DNA of 64,000 bases from Trichomonas vaginalis G3 (GCF_026262505.1 NC_067206.1:21777896-21841895), one strand, 5' to 3'; counted from the first letter of the stretch, positions 40,638-53,314 are shown. Program-made: numbers and translations. Notes: generated by a model from the sequence alone, not told the origin.

Positions 40638-40842
40638 GAAAACTACTCGGTTAAGGTTTTTGACAGATGTTTATATGACACTTTCTCCGGTTTATAGGAC
40701 CTCTCTCATATTCTATCTTGTTAAGACTTCCTGGACTGTTGTCAAAATGTCATGTTGTCTCATTTTTTCAGAGAAGTTGGTTTAACCGAGGGACCGAGGG
40801 ACCGAGGGACCTGGTGACGTAGCGACGATAGACCCTTACTTG
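40638..40842. repeat. Right subterminal region of copy B
   Basis: Includes GACAGATGTTTATATGACAC, the CGAGGGAC module (40737-40815) and GACGTAGCGACGATAGACCC, inverted relative to the left end. No gene. Confidence 0.65.
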
Positions 40843-40860
40843 TTATACTAAACATCTTCA

Positions 40861-40891
40861 GGGGCTAGAGGGGCGCAGCCCTGGAAGCCCC
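40861..40891. repeat. Right terminal hairpin of copy B
   Basis: Outer GGGGCT/AGCCCC with inner AGGG/CCCT, preceded by TATACTAAACATCTTC and followed by AATACC and a 33-base T run (40898-40930). Confidence 0.65.
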
Positions 40892-40895
40892 AATA

Positions 40896-40930
<35 letters not shown>

Positions 40931-40931
<1 letters not shown>

Positions 40932-41361
40932 TATTATATTCCTTTCACTATTATCATTGATTTTGGAAGGATGATAAAAAAATTAAAAAGCTGATAAAAC
41001 TCTACAAATAATTGAATTTTTTAAATATAAAAATTGATCATGGATTATCATAATGAACTAACAAAATCTATCACTATTTCACATTACGATACATCTTTGA
41101 ATACACAAAACAAAAATCTATTTATAATGAATTTTTCTTAGTAATGATATAAGCATTTATATTTTAAGTTTCATTTTTTGGGGAAAATGTAAAGTTATTT
41201 AAAAAATTTAACGTATTTTATATTTCCTCGAATTGGATAAATTGGTCAGGTTGATATACTATTCAAAAACTTTCTAATTTTTTAATTTAATTGAATGAAT
41301 CATAATATTCCGAACTGTTTTCCCGAATAAACAGCCCAATTAAGGATGTCAATTCGGAAAA
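40931..41361 (+). repeat. 431-bp direct repeat, left copy
   Basis: Begins GTATTATATTCCTTTCAC right after the T run of copy B and ends at AATTCGGAAAA. Matches 46839-47269 with about one difference seen. Confidence 0.9.
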
Positions 41362-41410
41362 TTGTTTTCATTTTAGGAGAATATAATTTTCCTTTTCGAA
41401 AATTTAAAAA

Positions 41411-41433
41411 GTGAGACGCGCAGGATTCGAACT
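41411..41433 (-). other. tRNA-like 3' end / B-box remnant
   Basis: On the minus strand: AGTTCGAATCC, matching the RNA polymerase III B-box core, then TGCGCGTCTCAC and a T run. The matching 5' half of a tRNA is not found upstream, so this is at most a fragment. Confidence 0.25.
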
Positions 41434-42097
41434 TTTTTAAAAGTTGATTTAAATATATTCTAGTGTGTATTCTAAGGATAATATCATATTTAAAATAAGA
41501 ATATACTAGTTTAGGTGGTATAATTTTTTTCGATAAATTTGAGAGCATACACGTTTAGGGCATCAAAAGTGTCAATTCGCTCAGCGAAAGCCGAGCTAGC
41601 TTCGTTCTCGAAAGAATAGGGAAGGAGTGAAAGAGAGTGATACAGATGTTGACACATTCATATCATTTCAACAAATTTTGATCAAATTGAAATTCAATGA
41701 AATTCAATTCACTTCATATCCTTCAGTCAGTACATTGACATCCTTCTACATCACAATGATAACTCGTGCATCAATAGTTCTACAACTAACTCAGAAAAAA
41801 CAAGATTTTTCCTTCCAGCTTACAGCTTTTAAAAAGTTTCGATAATAAAAATCACTCTACTCTTGTTTATCGATATGTTGTGATAGTAGGTAAACGTATT
41901 CTTATCGATATTAATAAAAATATTTTTACGAAAATCTGAACCAATTACAGAGTTATTCATAAAGTTTATGATAACTGTAATTACTTCATCTTTGTTTAAT
42001 ATTTGAATAAACAATTTAATTTAATTTGCATAATTTTTTTTAGTTGAAAGACAGGAAACTTAGTTGAGTTTGTATTATTTTTATCGCTCAATTCATT

Positions 42098-42310
42098 GTA
42101 TCAGTGAGTGATCCAGATATTTAAGATATTTACAAAAAATTTATTAATTTGATTAACAAATTTTAATCAAAATAGCAAAAATCTATTTGATAGCTGTATG
42201 CAAACAATAATTTTTATTTCAAGCAAAATCAATTATTTTCATCTCAACGTATAAAATTGTCAATTTTATGAGAATAAATTTAAAATCTCATGAAATATAA
42301 AGGAGAGTAA
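42098..42310 (+). repeat. Segment shared with the left flank of copy B
   Basis: Same sequence and orientation as 15908-16125. In that place it ends exactly at the Polinton; here it continues into TATTTTTCAATTTTC. Confidence 0.85.
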
Positions 42311-44684
42311 TATTTTTCAATTTTCTTTTTTTCTTTGTCTCAAATATTTTCTGTTGGGAATTTTCTTGTTATCAAAAAATAATTTTAATATTTGTTTATT
42401 TCATTTAAGGGTTTCGTTTTGCTAAAATTGTCACTTTTATAGCATATTTGTTTTTGGATGTTTTGCGAAACCAAAAAAAAAACTATGATATACAATGTGT
42501 GTGTAAAGAAAATACTTTATTTACTAGTTAAAAAATCATTTGGTATTGATCAAGTTATTTTTTCTGGATAAGATATTATATGGATAATTGGATAGAAAAT
42601 ACAATTATATAATCTTGTACCTGGTTTAATTAAGCTAATTGTCATCAGAAACTTGTAATTTTTATGAATTTCAGATTTTCTTTTCATTACTGCTTTTCTT
42701 AATAGGTCAAGTTCTTATTTACGTTATAAAGTATGATATTTACAAATATCAAGTTATCATGTTTTTTTGAGAAATTATGAGAAACAAACAAAAATGAAAA
42801 AGATAGGAATAGCAATGAATAGTGATGTGGGTATAGAAAATGTAAGAGATATGAATGCAAAGCAATCAGTATTTAGGACATTGACCATAGATTTCGAAAA
42901 AAAAATGCTGCATATTGAGCGAAAACTATGATTATATTATAAGGCTGTCATTTAAAGCATAATGAAACTATTCCCTTTTCATTTTAATCGAATAAGATAG
43001 TAAAGATTTTGAATTAGCTAGAAACTGATGAGATGTTTTCACAAATCAGATTTTTAATCTCTATAATGCATAATTCACTCAATATCTCAATTTTGATATT
43101 GCGAGATATTTTTGCTATCGGTTTCGCAATTTTGACACAATAGCAAGAGGGTTCTATAAGCATTATTATCAACGTAGAATCTGAATATCATATCAGAAAA
43201 TGTCGCAACTCTGACATTTACCCGACCAAATAGCAAAAATCATTGAATACTTTTCGCAAAAACTTTAAAAATCGATAAAAATATGAAATATAGATATTAA
43301 AGAGACTTTTTATATAATATTCATAAAGATTTTCCAAAAATATGATACCGCAAAATTAAAAAGTGACGTCTTGAGTGGAGTCAAAGGTCGAAATTGCTAG
43401 CTAAATGTTTTTTTAGCGAAATTGCGTATTGTACGTTTTTTCGCAAAACGAAACCCTTATTTCATTACATACATAAAATTTTAAAAACTCTATTTGTTCA
43501 CAAGAAAATTTTTTCCCTTCATATGAAGAAACATTTTGTTCTCCATTTGATGCTGAGTCTAAATCTCGATTTTTGATTTTTCTTCTTTCCAAATTTCTTT
43601 TTTCCAAATTAGAAGTTTAATTCAAATTTTCAATAGTTTATATATTTTCTCAAACCGTCTTAGATTTTCTCACTTTTTAGGGATTTTCTCTCAAAATATA
43701 CAAAAATAGTAATATCAATACATGTGTCTAATATACTTTAAAACCATCGTGATAAAATTCAAAAACGAAGAGTTCTTCTCTCCAAATTTTTTTCAAAATC
43801 AAAAAAATGAGATAAAAAAGCATGTTTGGAAAATTCATTTTTAGCATTTTAGGAATTTTCTCACTTTTCTTCCAAATTGACATCCTTAGTTTATAATATC
43901 AGTTTGTTATAAGTAATAGGTATTGATTTTTCAATTTATAAACTAATATAATTTTGTGGCCTTTTTTACATTTTTTTGTTATATTGAGAGGCTCTAAATA
44001 TAAAATCGATTAAATATAATAGTGGAAATTATTATTTGTCGTAGATACTTTTTTAAATACTGAAATTGCATTCATGCATTTATCAAAGTTATTTTTCTCA
44101 AACGACTAAAAATTAAAGAGAAATATTATAATTTTAATGCTTCTTGTCGCTAGGATTGTTAGATAAGGCCATGAACCAGATATGGTTTTGCAAATAACGG
44201 AATTTGAAAAAGAAAACATTTATAAAAATCAATTATATTATGTCAGATGTATTGCTTATGATATTGAAGTAGCATATCATAGTTCATAAGAGCAATTATG
44301 TCATATTCATGTAATGAAAAATGGTAATGTTATTCAAATTTAAGATATTTTAATAGTGATTCAACATTATACTGAAAGCGTGAAATATGTGCCATAAATT
44401 GATAAAATCTAATTTGAAATATTAAGTGCATTCCAGAACAAAGCTTCACCATTCCATGAACTTAAAAAGACCAATAAGTACAAATGTTAAATATATTTAT
44501 TACTTCATATCATAATGAAATTATAAAATCAGAATAATTAGCAAAATTTTTGGTAATTCTATTACAATTCATCTTTTATACTATTTATATTAATAATCCA
44601 TATAAGTTTGATCAAAAAAACGAAAAATAAATTTAATCATATATTTTTATTTGTTTCATTAAAATAAACACTTTATACTTTTTG

Positions 44685-46625
44685 TTACAACACAAACTCT
44701 TCTTGTGTGAATTCATTACCGTTCTCAACATCAAGAGTGAAAACTTTTTGTGAATTTATTGCGCTTCTACCATCTTCTGCGGATATAACAGTTTCTTCAT
44801 TGATATCCACAGCATCAATATATTGATCTTTTTCGTTTTCTTCCTCTTCTTCTTCATTTCGTTTTCCTGCTGCAAGGAAGAATATTAGTAAACTTACTAA
44901 AGTAATTAGAGCTACAGCTCCAACTGCTGCGCCAATTATCATGTATATTTGCTTCTTCTTCTTTTTGGCATCGTGTTCTGTTGCATTATCACCTCCGGAT
45001 GTTGTATTGCCTTCAGGTTTACTATGATCCTCTTCTTCTGTTTGCTCTTTTTTGTCATTGGGCTTTTCAATTTTACTTACTTCTTTATTTCTGTTATCCA
45101 TAATGAATATAACAACTTTGTTATCTGCATTTTCTGATTTCTTTGGAATTGTTATGTTAAATGAGTAATATGTGGCTTCATTATTTTCTGTAGGTGGAAT
45201 AACAAATTCGTAAATTTCTCCATTAATTTCTGCTTTGAATGTATAGTTGATTGTAGATGGATTCTTTACTTTCATTGATATTGATACTTGACTTCCTGGT
45301 TCAATCTTTAATGGATATGTGACATTTGGTCCTGATTCAAAGATGGGTCTTGGATGATTGTTAACTTGTATTTCAAATGAAATGTCACTCTTGCATTTAC
45401 AATTATCATTATCAACAGCAGTAATTGCAAGTTTGTATTTGCCTTCATCCAACTCCTTTGTATTCAATGTGAACTTTTTAGTTTGTGGGGTGTTCTCAAG
45501 TATTGTGAATTTCTCTTCTTCAAACTTTTTTCCACCAAATTCATATGTTATTTTTGCGCTTTTATCATCATTTACTTGAATTTCGAAGGGAATTTCATCC
45601 CCAATCAAACATGTCTTTACTGGTTCTTTTGCAAAGGAAATAGTTGGAAGTACATTTGCTGTTATTTCTTTGCTCACTTCTTTGGACTTTCTATGATCTT
45701 CATCTTCAACCCAAACAATCAAATTCTTTGTTCTTTCTGGTCCAGCAATAAAATCGAATGAAAAATGCTTTTGACTTCCATTTTCTTTGACAGAATGTTG
45801 CTCAACAGTATGTTCTGTGTCTGTATCTCCATACTTGTACTTAAGTGTAATTATGCTATCATTATAGATTGAAGAATATTCTCCAGTTACAGTGACAGTG
45901 TCACCTTTGATTCTGAATGTTTCCAAGTCATCGAGCTTTATTATAGGTGGAATTCTTGTATATTTGCCAATAACTAATAATACATTGAATGATTGTTTCG
46001 AATGCGGAAGAATCTCTCTATTAATCCATCCTATCTCAAAGATTGAATCAACACCTACTAAAGGGTTGAGTTCTTCCATGTTTCTGCCAATTAATGAATT
46101 ATCACTATCATACTTGCCATAGTATAAACAATCAACATTTGTTACATCATATCTGTCGCGAACTAGTAATGTAATGACATCCCCTTTTTCCACTCCTTCT
46201 ATTGTACTTTCCATTGTGAATCCGATTCCATTTGTCAAAGCTTTAACTGTTGCTTTATCATCTTCGCCTATACTTATATCTGCATAGATACCTAGATCAA
46301 AAATTTTGGCTTCGTCACCGTTGTTAGTCAAATCAAAGATAATTCTCATATAATTCTCTCCAAGTGATTGATCAAATCTTGGTTCAAGTTTCAAACCTTC
46401 TTCTTCGATGATTCCTTTGTTTTTTGCAAGTGCAGTATAGGTCATATTGCTGTTTGAATCATTTGGGTTTGTTGTGTTTGTTCTTAGTTGAACTCTCCAT
46501 CCATAATTTTGGTAAGTTGTTCGACTATTGTTCCTATATCTGAAGTCGAAGGCTCTATCAGACTTACCAACTTCCCATGTTTGAAAGAGGGCAGCTTTTG
46601 CGCCAAGTAGAAGCAATGGTAGCAT
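44685..46625 (-). CDS. Single-pass surface protein
   Basis: 646 aa, intact. Short hydrophobic N-terminus (MLPLLLLGAKAALF) that may be a signal peptide. The large extracellular part has several N-glycosylation sequons and beta-sandwich/cadherin-like segments (ITAVDNDN, FEIQVNDDKSAK). An acidic Glu/Asp/Ser linker follows, then KKKKK and one membrane segment at about 560-587. A 59-residue acidic cytoplasmic tail (EEEEEEN, then DAVDINEE) completes it. This layout fits the large lineage-specific surface protein families of Trichomonas. Possible initiator TCATTA (TCAYTW type) about 76 bp upstream; a TATAAA stands about 8 bases past the stop, consistent with the short UAAA polyadenylation signal. 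Exact family not recognised. Confidence 0.75.
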   Translation of the reverse strand: MLPLLLLGAKAALFQTWEVGKSDRAFDFRYRNNSRTTYQNYGWRVQLRTNTTNPNDSNSNMTYTALAKNKGIIEEEGLKLEPRFDQSLGENYMRIIFDLTNNGDEAKIFDLGIYADISIGEDDKATVKALTNGIGFTMESTIEGVEKGDVITLLVRDRYDVTNVDCLYYGKYDSDNSLIGRNMEELNPLVGVDSIFEIGWINREILPHSKQSFNVLLVIGKYTRIPPIIKLDDLETFRIKGDTVTVTGEYSSIYNDSIITLKYKYGDTDTEHTVEQHSVKENGSQKHFSFDFIAGPERTKNLIVWVEDEDHRKSKEVSKEITANVLPTISFAKEPVKTCLIGDEIPFEIQVNDDKSAKITYEFGGKKFEEEKFTILENTPQTKKFTLNTKELDEGKYKLAITAVDNDNCKCKSDISFEIQVNNHPRPIFESGPNVTYPLKIEPGSQVSISMKVKNPSTINYTFKAEINGEIYEFVIPPTENNEATYYSFNITIPKKSENADNKVVIFIMDNRNKEVSKIEKPNDKKEQTEEEDHSKPEGNTTSGGDNATEHDAKKKKKQIYMIIGAAVGAVALITLVSLLIFFLAAGKRNEEEEEENEKDQYIDAVDINEETVISAEDGRSAINSQKVFTLDVENGNEFTQEEFVL

Positions 46626-46838
46626 TATTCAAATATTTTATCGGCAAAGTTTTGATAGTTCAAAAATTGAATTGGAATTGTTTATCACTTTTGATGATAA
46701 TGATCGAGTGTCGTTGATGTCAAATGCTGCAAATATATTATTTTCATAGCTTTTCGCCTAAATAACCTAATTGATTACACTATCAACTTTTCAGTGTCAT
46801 TTCAATTTGATAGTTATCTAAGAAATAAAATTTTCTGT
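46626..46838. promoter_or_regulatory. Upstream region of the surface-protein gene
   Basis: AT-rich; includes TCATTA on the minus strand (46698-46703), which fits the Trichomonas initiator pattern, but it is further from the ATG than usual. Weak support. Confidence 0.25.
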
Positions 46839-47269
46839 GTATTATATTCCTTTCACTATTATCATTGATTTTGGAAGGATGATAAAAAAATTAAAAAGCT
46901 GATAAAACTCTACAAATAATTGAATTTTTTAAATATAAAAATTGATCATGGATTATCATAATGAACTAACAAAATCTATCACTATTTCACATTACGATAC
47001 ATCTTTGAATACACAAAACAAAAATCTATTTATAATGAATTTTTCTTAGTAATGATATAAGCATTTATATTTTAAGTTTCATTTTTTGGGGAAAATGTAA
47101 AGTTATTTAAAAAATTTAACGTATTTTATATTTCCTCGAATTGGATAAATTGGTCAGGTTGATATACTATTCAAAAACCTTCTAATTTTTTAATTTAATT
47201 GAATGAATCATAATATTCCGAACTGTTTTCCCGAATAAACAGCCCAATTAAGGATGTCAATTCGGAAAA
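46839..47269 (+). repeat. 431-bp direct repeat, right copy
   Basis: Near-identical to 40931-41361. Ends at AATTCGGAAAA where the A run of Polinton C begins. Confidence 0.9.
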
Positions 47270-47280
47270 AAAAAGGTATT

Positions 47281-47313
47281 GGGGCTTCCAGGCGCGTTGC
47301 GCCCTCTAGCCCC
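47281..47313. repeat. Left terminal hairpin of copy C
   Basis: Outer GGGGCT/AGCCCC, inner GGCGC-GTT-GCGCC. The inner stem differs from B's GGGGC/GCCCC at paired positions. Confidence 0.65.
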
Positions 47314-47354
47314 GAAGATGTTTAGTATAAAACCGCTTTTTAACTTCACTTAAA

Positions 47355-50300
47355 ATGCCACGTAAGCTACGTAAGAATATACGTAAGAGGAAGAGAGCAT
47401 TGAAACATCCAATAGTAAGACTGACACCACAACAACAGTTGCAACAACAAATGCTGAATGACCCCACTATGTTGCAACAAATGCCAAGCAATCCTATGCT
47501 TTTAAACCGAGTTGTTGGTGCACAGAGTGGAGGTTTAAGAGCGGCACTTTTAGCGAAAATGGCAGGCTATGGTGGAGCTGCAGACAGAACAGCCTATAAC
47601 CCTCAAAGTCAAATGAATTTGAGTTCACTCAAAAATCAAATAGCAGATGTCAAAAAGTCAAACATAGACATACAGAAGCAAATAGGTGAAAACGAAAAGA
47701 AACTAGAATATGACAGACACACAAAGAAACTCAATGAGTTAAACGTAGAGAAAAAGAAGAAAGAAGAACAACTGAAAGAACTAAGTACAGAGCAATATGC
47801 GAAAAAAGTGTCAGAAAAAGCAGCAGAAGTAGCAAAAATGGAACAAGATGTCATAAATTTGAAAAACCATACTACTCAATATAAAGTACTGAAAGATGAA
47901 GAGATAAAACAAAAAGCCCTGAAGACATATATGGATAGCGATGAGTATAAAAAGGAAGTTGAAGCAAATGTAAAGGCAGAAAAACTTTTACAGTTGCAAA
48001 ACCAAACCGTACAGTATGAAAACTTAGCACAAGAAAGTAAAAATAACGACGCAGCCATGCAAAAGGCAATGAAAAGCGCAGAATATATAAAAGCTAACAA
48101 TGACTGGTTAGATGCCCAAGCCAACGCTAAAGCAGCCCAGCTTATAGGGTCAATAAGGACAAAAATACAAGCGGATGAAGACAGTTCAAATGAAGCTTTA
48201 ACAAATGCTGACTTTAAGAACGCCTTCGAAGCTCTTCATAGTAAGGTGAAACAAGTGAACGATTTCTCATCTGGAAAGAAACTGAAGTCTGAAGGTTTCG
48301 ACAAAGAGTTAAAAGAAGTAGCACAAAATATGACGAAAATAACAGATGCAGCAACGAGACAGGCAGTTCAAAGTGCCTATGACGCCGTTAGAGCAACTGT
48401 TGTGAAAAGTCAATAAAAAGAGTTACAACAGACCAAAACAGACCTAGTAAATGCTTTCTTAAAAACGAAAAGTCAGGTAGGACATTACGCTGCAGATGGA
48501 ACATATGTGCCAGCTGGTGGAACTTATGTACCAGCTGGTGGAACTTATATACTAGCTAGTGGAACTTATATACCACCAAACCCTCCAAGAGAAGCACCTG
48601 CACCAGGACTACCTAACACATTTACATCGTCACATGGACACAGACACAGGCATGCACCAAAACCAACACAACAACAACAACAACAACCAGCACAGCAACC
48701 AACAGTTCAAAACCCTGCACAACAACCACCTCCACAACCAGCACAGCAACCAACAGTTCAAAACCCTGCACAACAACCACCTCCACAACCAGCACAGCAA
48801 CCAACAGTTCAAAACCCTGCACAACAACCACCTCCACAACCAGAGCAAGGACATAAAAGAAGTAGAGAACAAGGAAACCAAGAATTCTTAAAAATGCTTA
48901 AAGAAGACTATGGTTACCCAGATAGTATTGACTTTAGTGACAGATATAAAGAAGCTATTAGAAAGTTCAAGGATGGAAATACTGACCCGAACCTATTTAG
49001 CTTTATGGCTCTGCACCAAAGGGATATAATCTCAAACCTGGAAAATACAAGCTCGCTAAGGGATATGATTTAATAGCATATCATCCAAATGACATGAACG
49101 AATTTACTCCGAGATATTTGATGTCAGAGCTAAATGACAATTTAACTCTCTTCATGAAACGCGTAAAAAATAGAGACGGAACGAAAGAAGAAAGGTTTAT
49201 GAGTCCGGATGACTTAGAAAGGGAACTTGTTGAAAACGGTCTCGGAATATATGAAATGCCAGCAGATGAGGTACAAGAAACTCCACAGGAAGAACTAGTT
49301 CAGATACAACCAGACATGGAAGAAATAGTTCAGCAACAACAGCTAGAAGAGCCTGAAGGAAACGAACAAGTCCTCCTTTGGAAACTAACTTCACAGAACT
49401 AGATGAAGATTTGGAACAGCCGAAAAATCTTGACCCTCAACAAGAGTATGCGGAGAATATGGAATATTTCCAAGAGTCTAAAAAAAATTCGGCTGACATA
49501 GTAGAAGAATATCGAAAAATGTTTGCCGACATACAAAAGACTCCAACACCAGATGAAAATATTCAGCATAGAATGGAAGTACTGAAAGAAAATGTACACA
49601 AATACAACAACCCTTTTTACTTACGAGCATTTAACGTTCAATCTTCGGATGAACTCGGTGAAAATAAAAGGTTAAATTTCAAGAAAACATATAGAAATGA
49701 AACATTGTTTAAAGTTCATTCAGAACCTAACCAAGATGGAAACAAACCTACTTTTGTTTCTGCAGACGATGGAACTACAATGAGATGGGGTCATAAAGCT
49801 AATCCGGATAGGTGGTTCATAAACTTACAACCACAATTCCAAGAAGTTGTAGACGCAATGGAAGTCAATGGTGAACCAGATATAGCTGGTATTTTAAGCG
49901 CGGCTTTAATGCCATTGAAAGATATGAAACATGCAGATATTTTGGACCAGTATGAAATGAACATGGCTGATGGAAATATAACACCTGACGTTCTAGAACA
50001 TTTATCTCAAAGAACTACACAGAACCATAGAGATGGTATATTTGGTGAAGAGTTTAGAAAGAAAGTTAGGGAGAGAGAAGGAAGAGAACCTATTGTACAT
50101 GACCTTGCAAACGAAAGTTTACAAAATGTCATAAAAACTTACTTTGCAGACAATGAACTGAGAAGGGATGAATATTTAAGAAAACTCAAATGGACAGTAC
50201 CAAATGAAATGTTAGTATTGAAAAACATGTTCCTTGACAAAATAAAACCAACTACAGAAATAAACGACGCAAGACTGAAAGATTGGGTAAAAGCTTTCCC

Positions 50301-50732
50301 ATTCACAAAAGATATTGTTGGTAACATGGAAAGAAAACCAGAATGGCTACAAAAACATATATTTGGAAACGAGCTTATTCCATATGGACAGGCACTGTTT
50401 GAAGAGCTTGAACCGGAAACTCAGGAAAGAGTCATGCAAACAATACGCGAAGACTCAAATACAAACTATGACAAACTCTTTCTAGGATATAGGTTACCTG
50501 AGATGGGCGACCAGAGCCCAAAGGCAAAAAGGACATGGGAAATTTACAACATACTAGTGAACATGAGGCAAAGATGCAACAACTTGAAGCAGAGGGCAAG
50601 TTACCAAAAGCGACACCAAAAAGAAGAGAAGAGTAGAACAAAGTGAAAGTAGTGAAGAAGTAACTTCATCTAGTGAAAGTAGTGGCAATGAAGGAAAAAG
50701 AAGAGTTAAAAACTCAGTCAGGAAGAAAGTAA
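47355..50732 (+). pseudogene. Basic coiled-coil / Pro-Gln-rich structural gene region (copy C)
   Basis: Counterpart of 17560-20886. Carries an extra GAADR-type insertion near AGYGG relative to B and three Pro/Gln units instead of two. Broken. Confidence 0.55.
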
Positions 50733-50799
50733 AGCTTGGTCCACGTGGGTTCTATTATGACATATAAATCCAACTATTCTATATTTTTACCCATATGAA

Positions 50800-52401
50800 A
50801 TGTACGCCGCTCAGAATATAACGCCAACAGTTTTGGATGCCATGAATGGAAATGTTTCCGAATGGTATAACGAATGCGACAATGCCATTAGAAGGTCAGA
50901 AATAGTTCCTGGAACTTACGAATATACAACTGCTGTTTCTTATGGAAACGTAGGTGAGTTTGGAGAAGGTTCTTCAACAACAGTAGATATTGCTTGCGAC
51001 AGGTTTCATATAATTTCTATTGACAACTCTTTCTTATACGTGGAACAAGACATTGAAATAAAACCTTCTGCCAAGTTGTCTGACAAGAAAGGTTGCAATG
51101 GAATTTTCTATGTCGGATACCAATATGCTCCAGAAGTTTTCATGGGATATAAGATATATTCTAACTCTGACTTAGTTCAAACAGTAACATGGGCAAACTA
51201 TGAATGGTTCGCTTTGAGAAACTCAGTACAACCACAAGCTAGAGAACAAACAGACCAGTATGCAACTATTGAGAAAATAAGAAGACTTGACCCTAACGTT
51301 CCAGGAGTTTATGTTAACCTTTCTGGTTCAGATGGAAAGCTGCCACTAAAGTAAAATTGAAACTTAGAGTTCCTTTGTCATCTTTCCTCATCTTCAGGTT
51401 TTTAAGATACTTGCCAAACTGGGCAGGAAAAATTTCTATCGAACTTACTCCAAGCAAAAATAACTTAGTCATTGCACCAACACAAGACCCATTCACTCTT
51501 ACTGTAGCTGGAACTGGTGGAGCCAAGTTCTGTGACTTTTGCAAAGACAAAGTTGACTTAGACTTTGGTTTCTCAAACCTCAACACTGAAGTAAACTACT
51601 ACTTCAATGCTGCTGGAACTGCTTGGGACCCAGTTAAGTTCACATGCGAAAAGTTTGAATGCAAGAGAATAGAAAGCAGACTTGCAGTCTATATGTTGGA
51701 CCCAGATATTTCAAATGCTTTAGCTGCCAAATATATTGCAGTTCCACTTATGTTCCCTATACACCAAATATCTGTCAAAGACTTTGCAGGTGAAGTTGGA
51801 AACCAAAGTGCTGACCCAGGTGCAAGAACAGATATTGCTTAACAACTGCAATGAAACATGCAGATACTATGTTTGTACTGTTCAGACGAACTATAAATGA
51901 CTATTCTTGTTTCTACAACCCGGTATTAAATATCATATAAACATAGATGGCAAATATTATCCAAGAGAAGAATATTCTACAGTTGAGGATATGAGGTCAT
52001 ACAACTTGACATTAGATGCTATGAACTTTAACAACAACTTCACAACAACCATTAACCCTGAAATGCAAAGTTCTATTATGCCATATGTGAAAGTATGGAC
52101 TCATACAGGAGGTCAAAACACTCAATATACAAATGGAGACCGTTCAAACTTTTGGCTTGGCATTCCATTTGCTGACTCAGAAGACTTTATGGGTGGTATT
52201 TCAACTGTTGGTACAGTTCAAATACAATATACTGGTGACAGAGACGGTCCAGATGAATTGAAAGCAAAGAAGTTTACAAAACCAATAGCACTTTTCACGG
52301 AAGATGCTCTTTTGAAGATTCGTTCGATGAAACCTGCTGGGGCTCCTCAGATTGGTATAACGACAGCTTCCATCGAGCAGATTTTGGCAGCAGGTCAGTA
52401 A
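50800..52401 (+). pseudogene. Polinton major capsid protein region (copy C)
   Basis: Near-identical to copies A and B along its length; broken. Overlaps the antisense small gene at the 3' end as in the other copies. Confidence 0.7.
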
Positions 52402-52709
52402 GTTGTTCTTGAACTGACTTCTCTCCGTCAAATATTGACAGTACGCCAGTTTTGAATATATTGTATTATAAACTTACCTTTAGAAATATCGGTCAGTTTT
52501 GTTGTTATATTTTTGTCTGCTTCAAGAACTTTCACCATCTCGGTTATACCAACTTTCTTTGCTTTATGAAAATATTTTGGTTCAGCAAAGACTGCTATTC
52601 TATAACATTTTCCATTGTTTGTAAAGAACTATCTGTCAATGAACTTGTATTGTTTGTGTGTGTAAACTTTGTTTTGCTTCAATTCGAAGAGATACTCAAA
52701 TACGTCCAT
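52295..52709 (-). pseudogene. Polinton 139-aa antisense protein region (copy C)
   Basis: Counterpart of 22450-22869; start context CATCTTTTTATTCTAAG retained. Broken. Confidence 0.45.
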
Positions 52710-52727
52710 CTTTTTATTCTAAGTAAA

Positions 52728-53308
52728 ATGTCATTTCCGAAAAATAGAAGCGTAAGTGTTTCAAAAGGTTTAATGGCGATGGCAGATGTGAAGTTAAATT
52801 CACCAACTCAAACAAACAGTCAAAGTGTTGTTGTCAATGTCAAAGACAGAGATGTTGAAGTGGGGAAACCATACGAAGACGAAGATGGTATAACAATAGT
52901 TCCTGTAAAAGAACAACCAACATACCCTGAAGTTAGCAGAGACTTAAGTTCTGTTGCAGATATTCGAAATGACTACCAACAACTTAAAGACAAACTTAAA
53001 ACTCAGGAGAAGATTTGTCAAGCTTTAGGTTAATGTTAAACTTGGTCGAACACAACCCTGTAAAAGTGAACTCATATGTCATTGCACCTCATGAAATTTT
53101 GAAAGAACTATTGAAACTTTTGACAGAGGCAGACGATATAAACATCAAAGAAATAGAACCCGACATTGCTTGCTGTGGTGTTTCATATAATGTCATTGAC
53201 AAGATATACGTTATGAAAGGAGGTGAAACGTTGAACTTAAAATATAGTTTCCCAGACGTCATAAAAATATTTGACGACCACAACATTTCATTAAAATTTA
53301 GTTGCTAA
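52728..53308 (+). pseudogene. Polinton 193-aa protein region (copy C)
   Basis: Counterpart of 22888-23469 with the same start motif. Broken. Confidence 0.5.
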
Positions 53309-53314
53309 GTAAAA

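Larger units (their letters stand above)
16126..40930 (+). mobile_element. Polinton/Maverick copy B (end to end)
   Basis: About 24.8 kb between two inverted terminal hairpins with A/T runs. It contains the full family gene set: capsid genes, helicase, packaging ATPase, KilA-N, HNH nuclease, protein-primed DNA polymerase, integrase, tail-fibre-like protein and methyltransferase. The left end carries about 1.1 kb of extra cargo (16210-17123) between hairpin and subterminal repeat. Young by its near-identity with A and C. Roughly eight to ten breaks, with many frames that look whole. Confidence 0.85.
41362..44684. other. AT-rich host-like DNA without a supported gene
   Basis: No coding region stands out; short frames here have no composition or motif support. 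Contains the 210-bp segment shared with 15913-16125 (42098-42310). Also holds a tRNA-like 3' end (41411-41433) and stretches with repeated short words such as TTTTCTCAC and GCGAAA. Probably the long spacer upstream of a neighbour or downstream of the surface-protein gene. Confidence 0.5.

Noticed and set aside
41411-41433. Complete tRNA gene
   Set aside because: Only the B-box-like 3' part is present; no matching acceptor or D-arm sequence lies upstream.
43394-43607. Small open frames in the AT-rich spacer
   Set aside because: Short, overlapping on both strands, no motif or start context.
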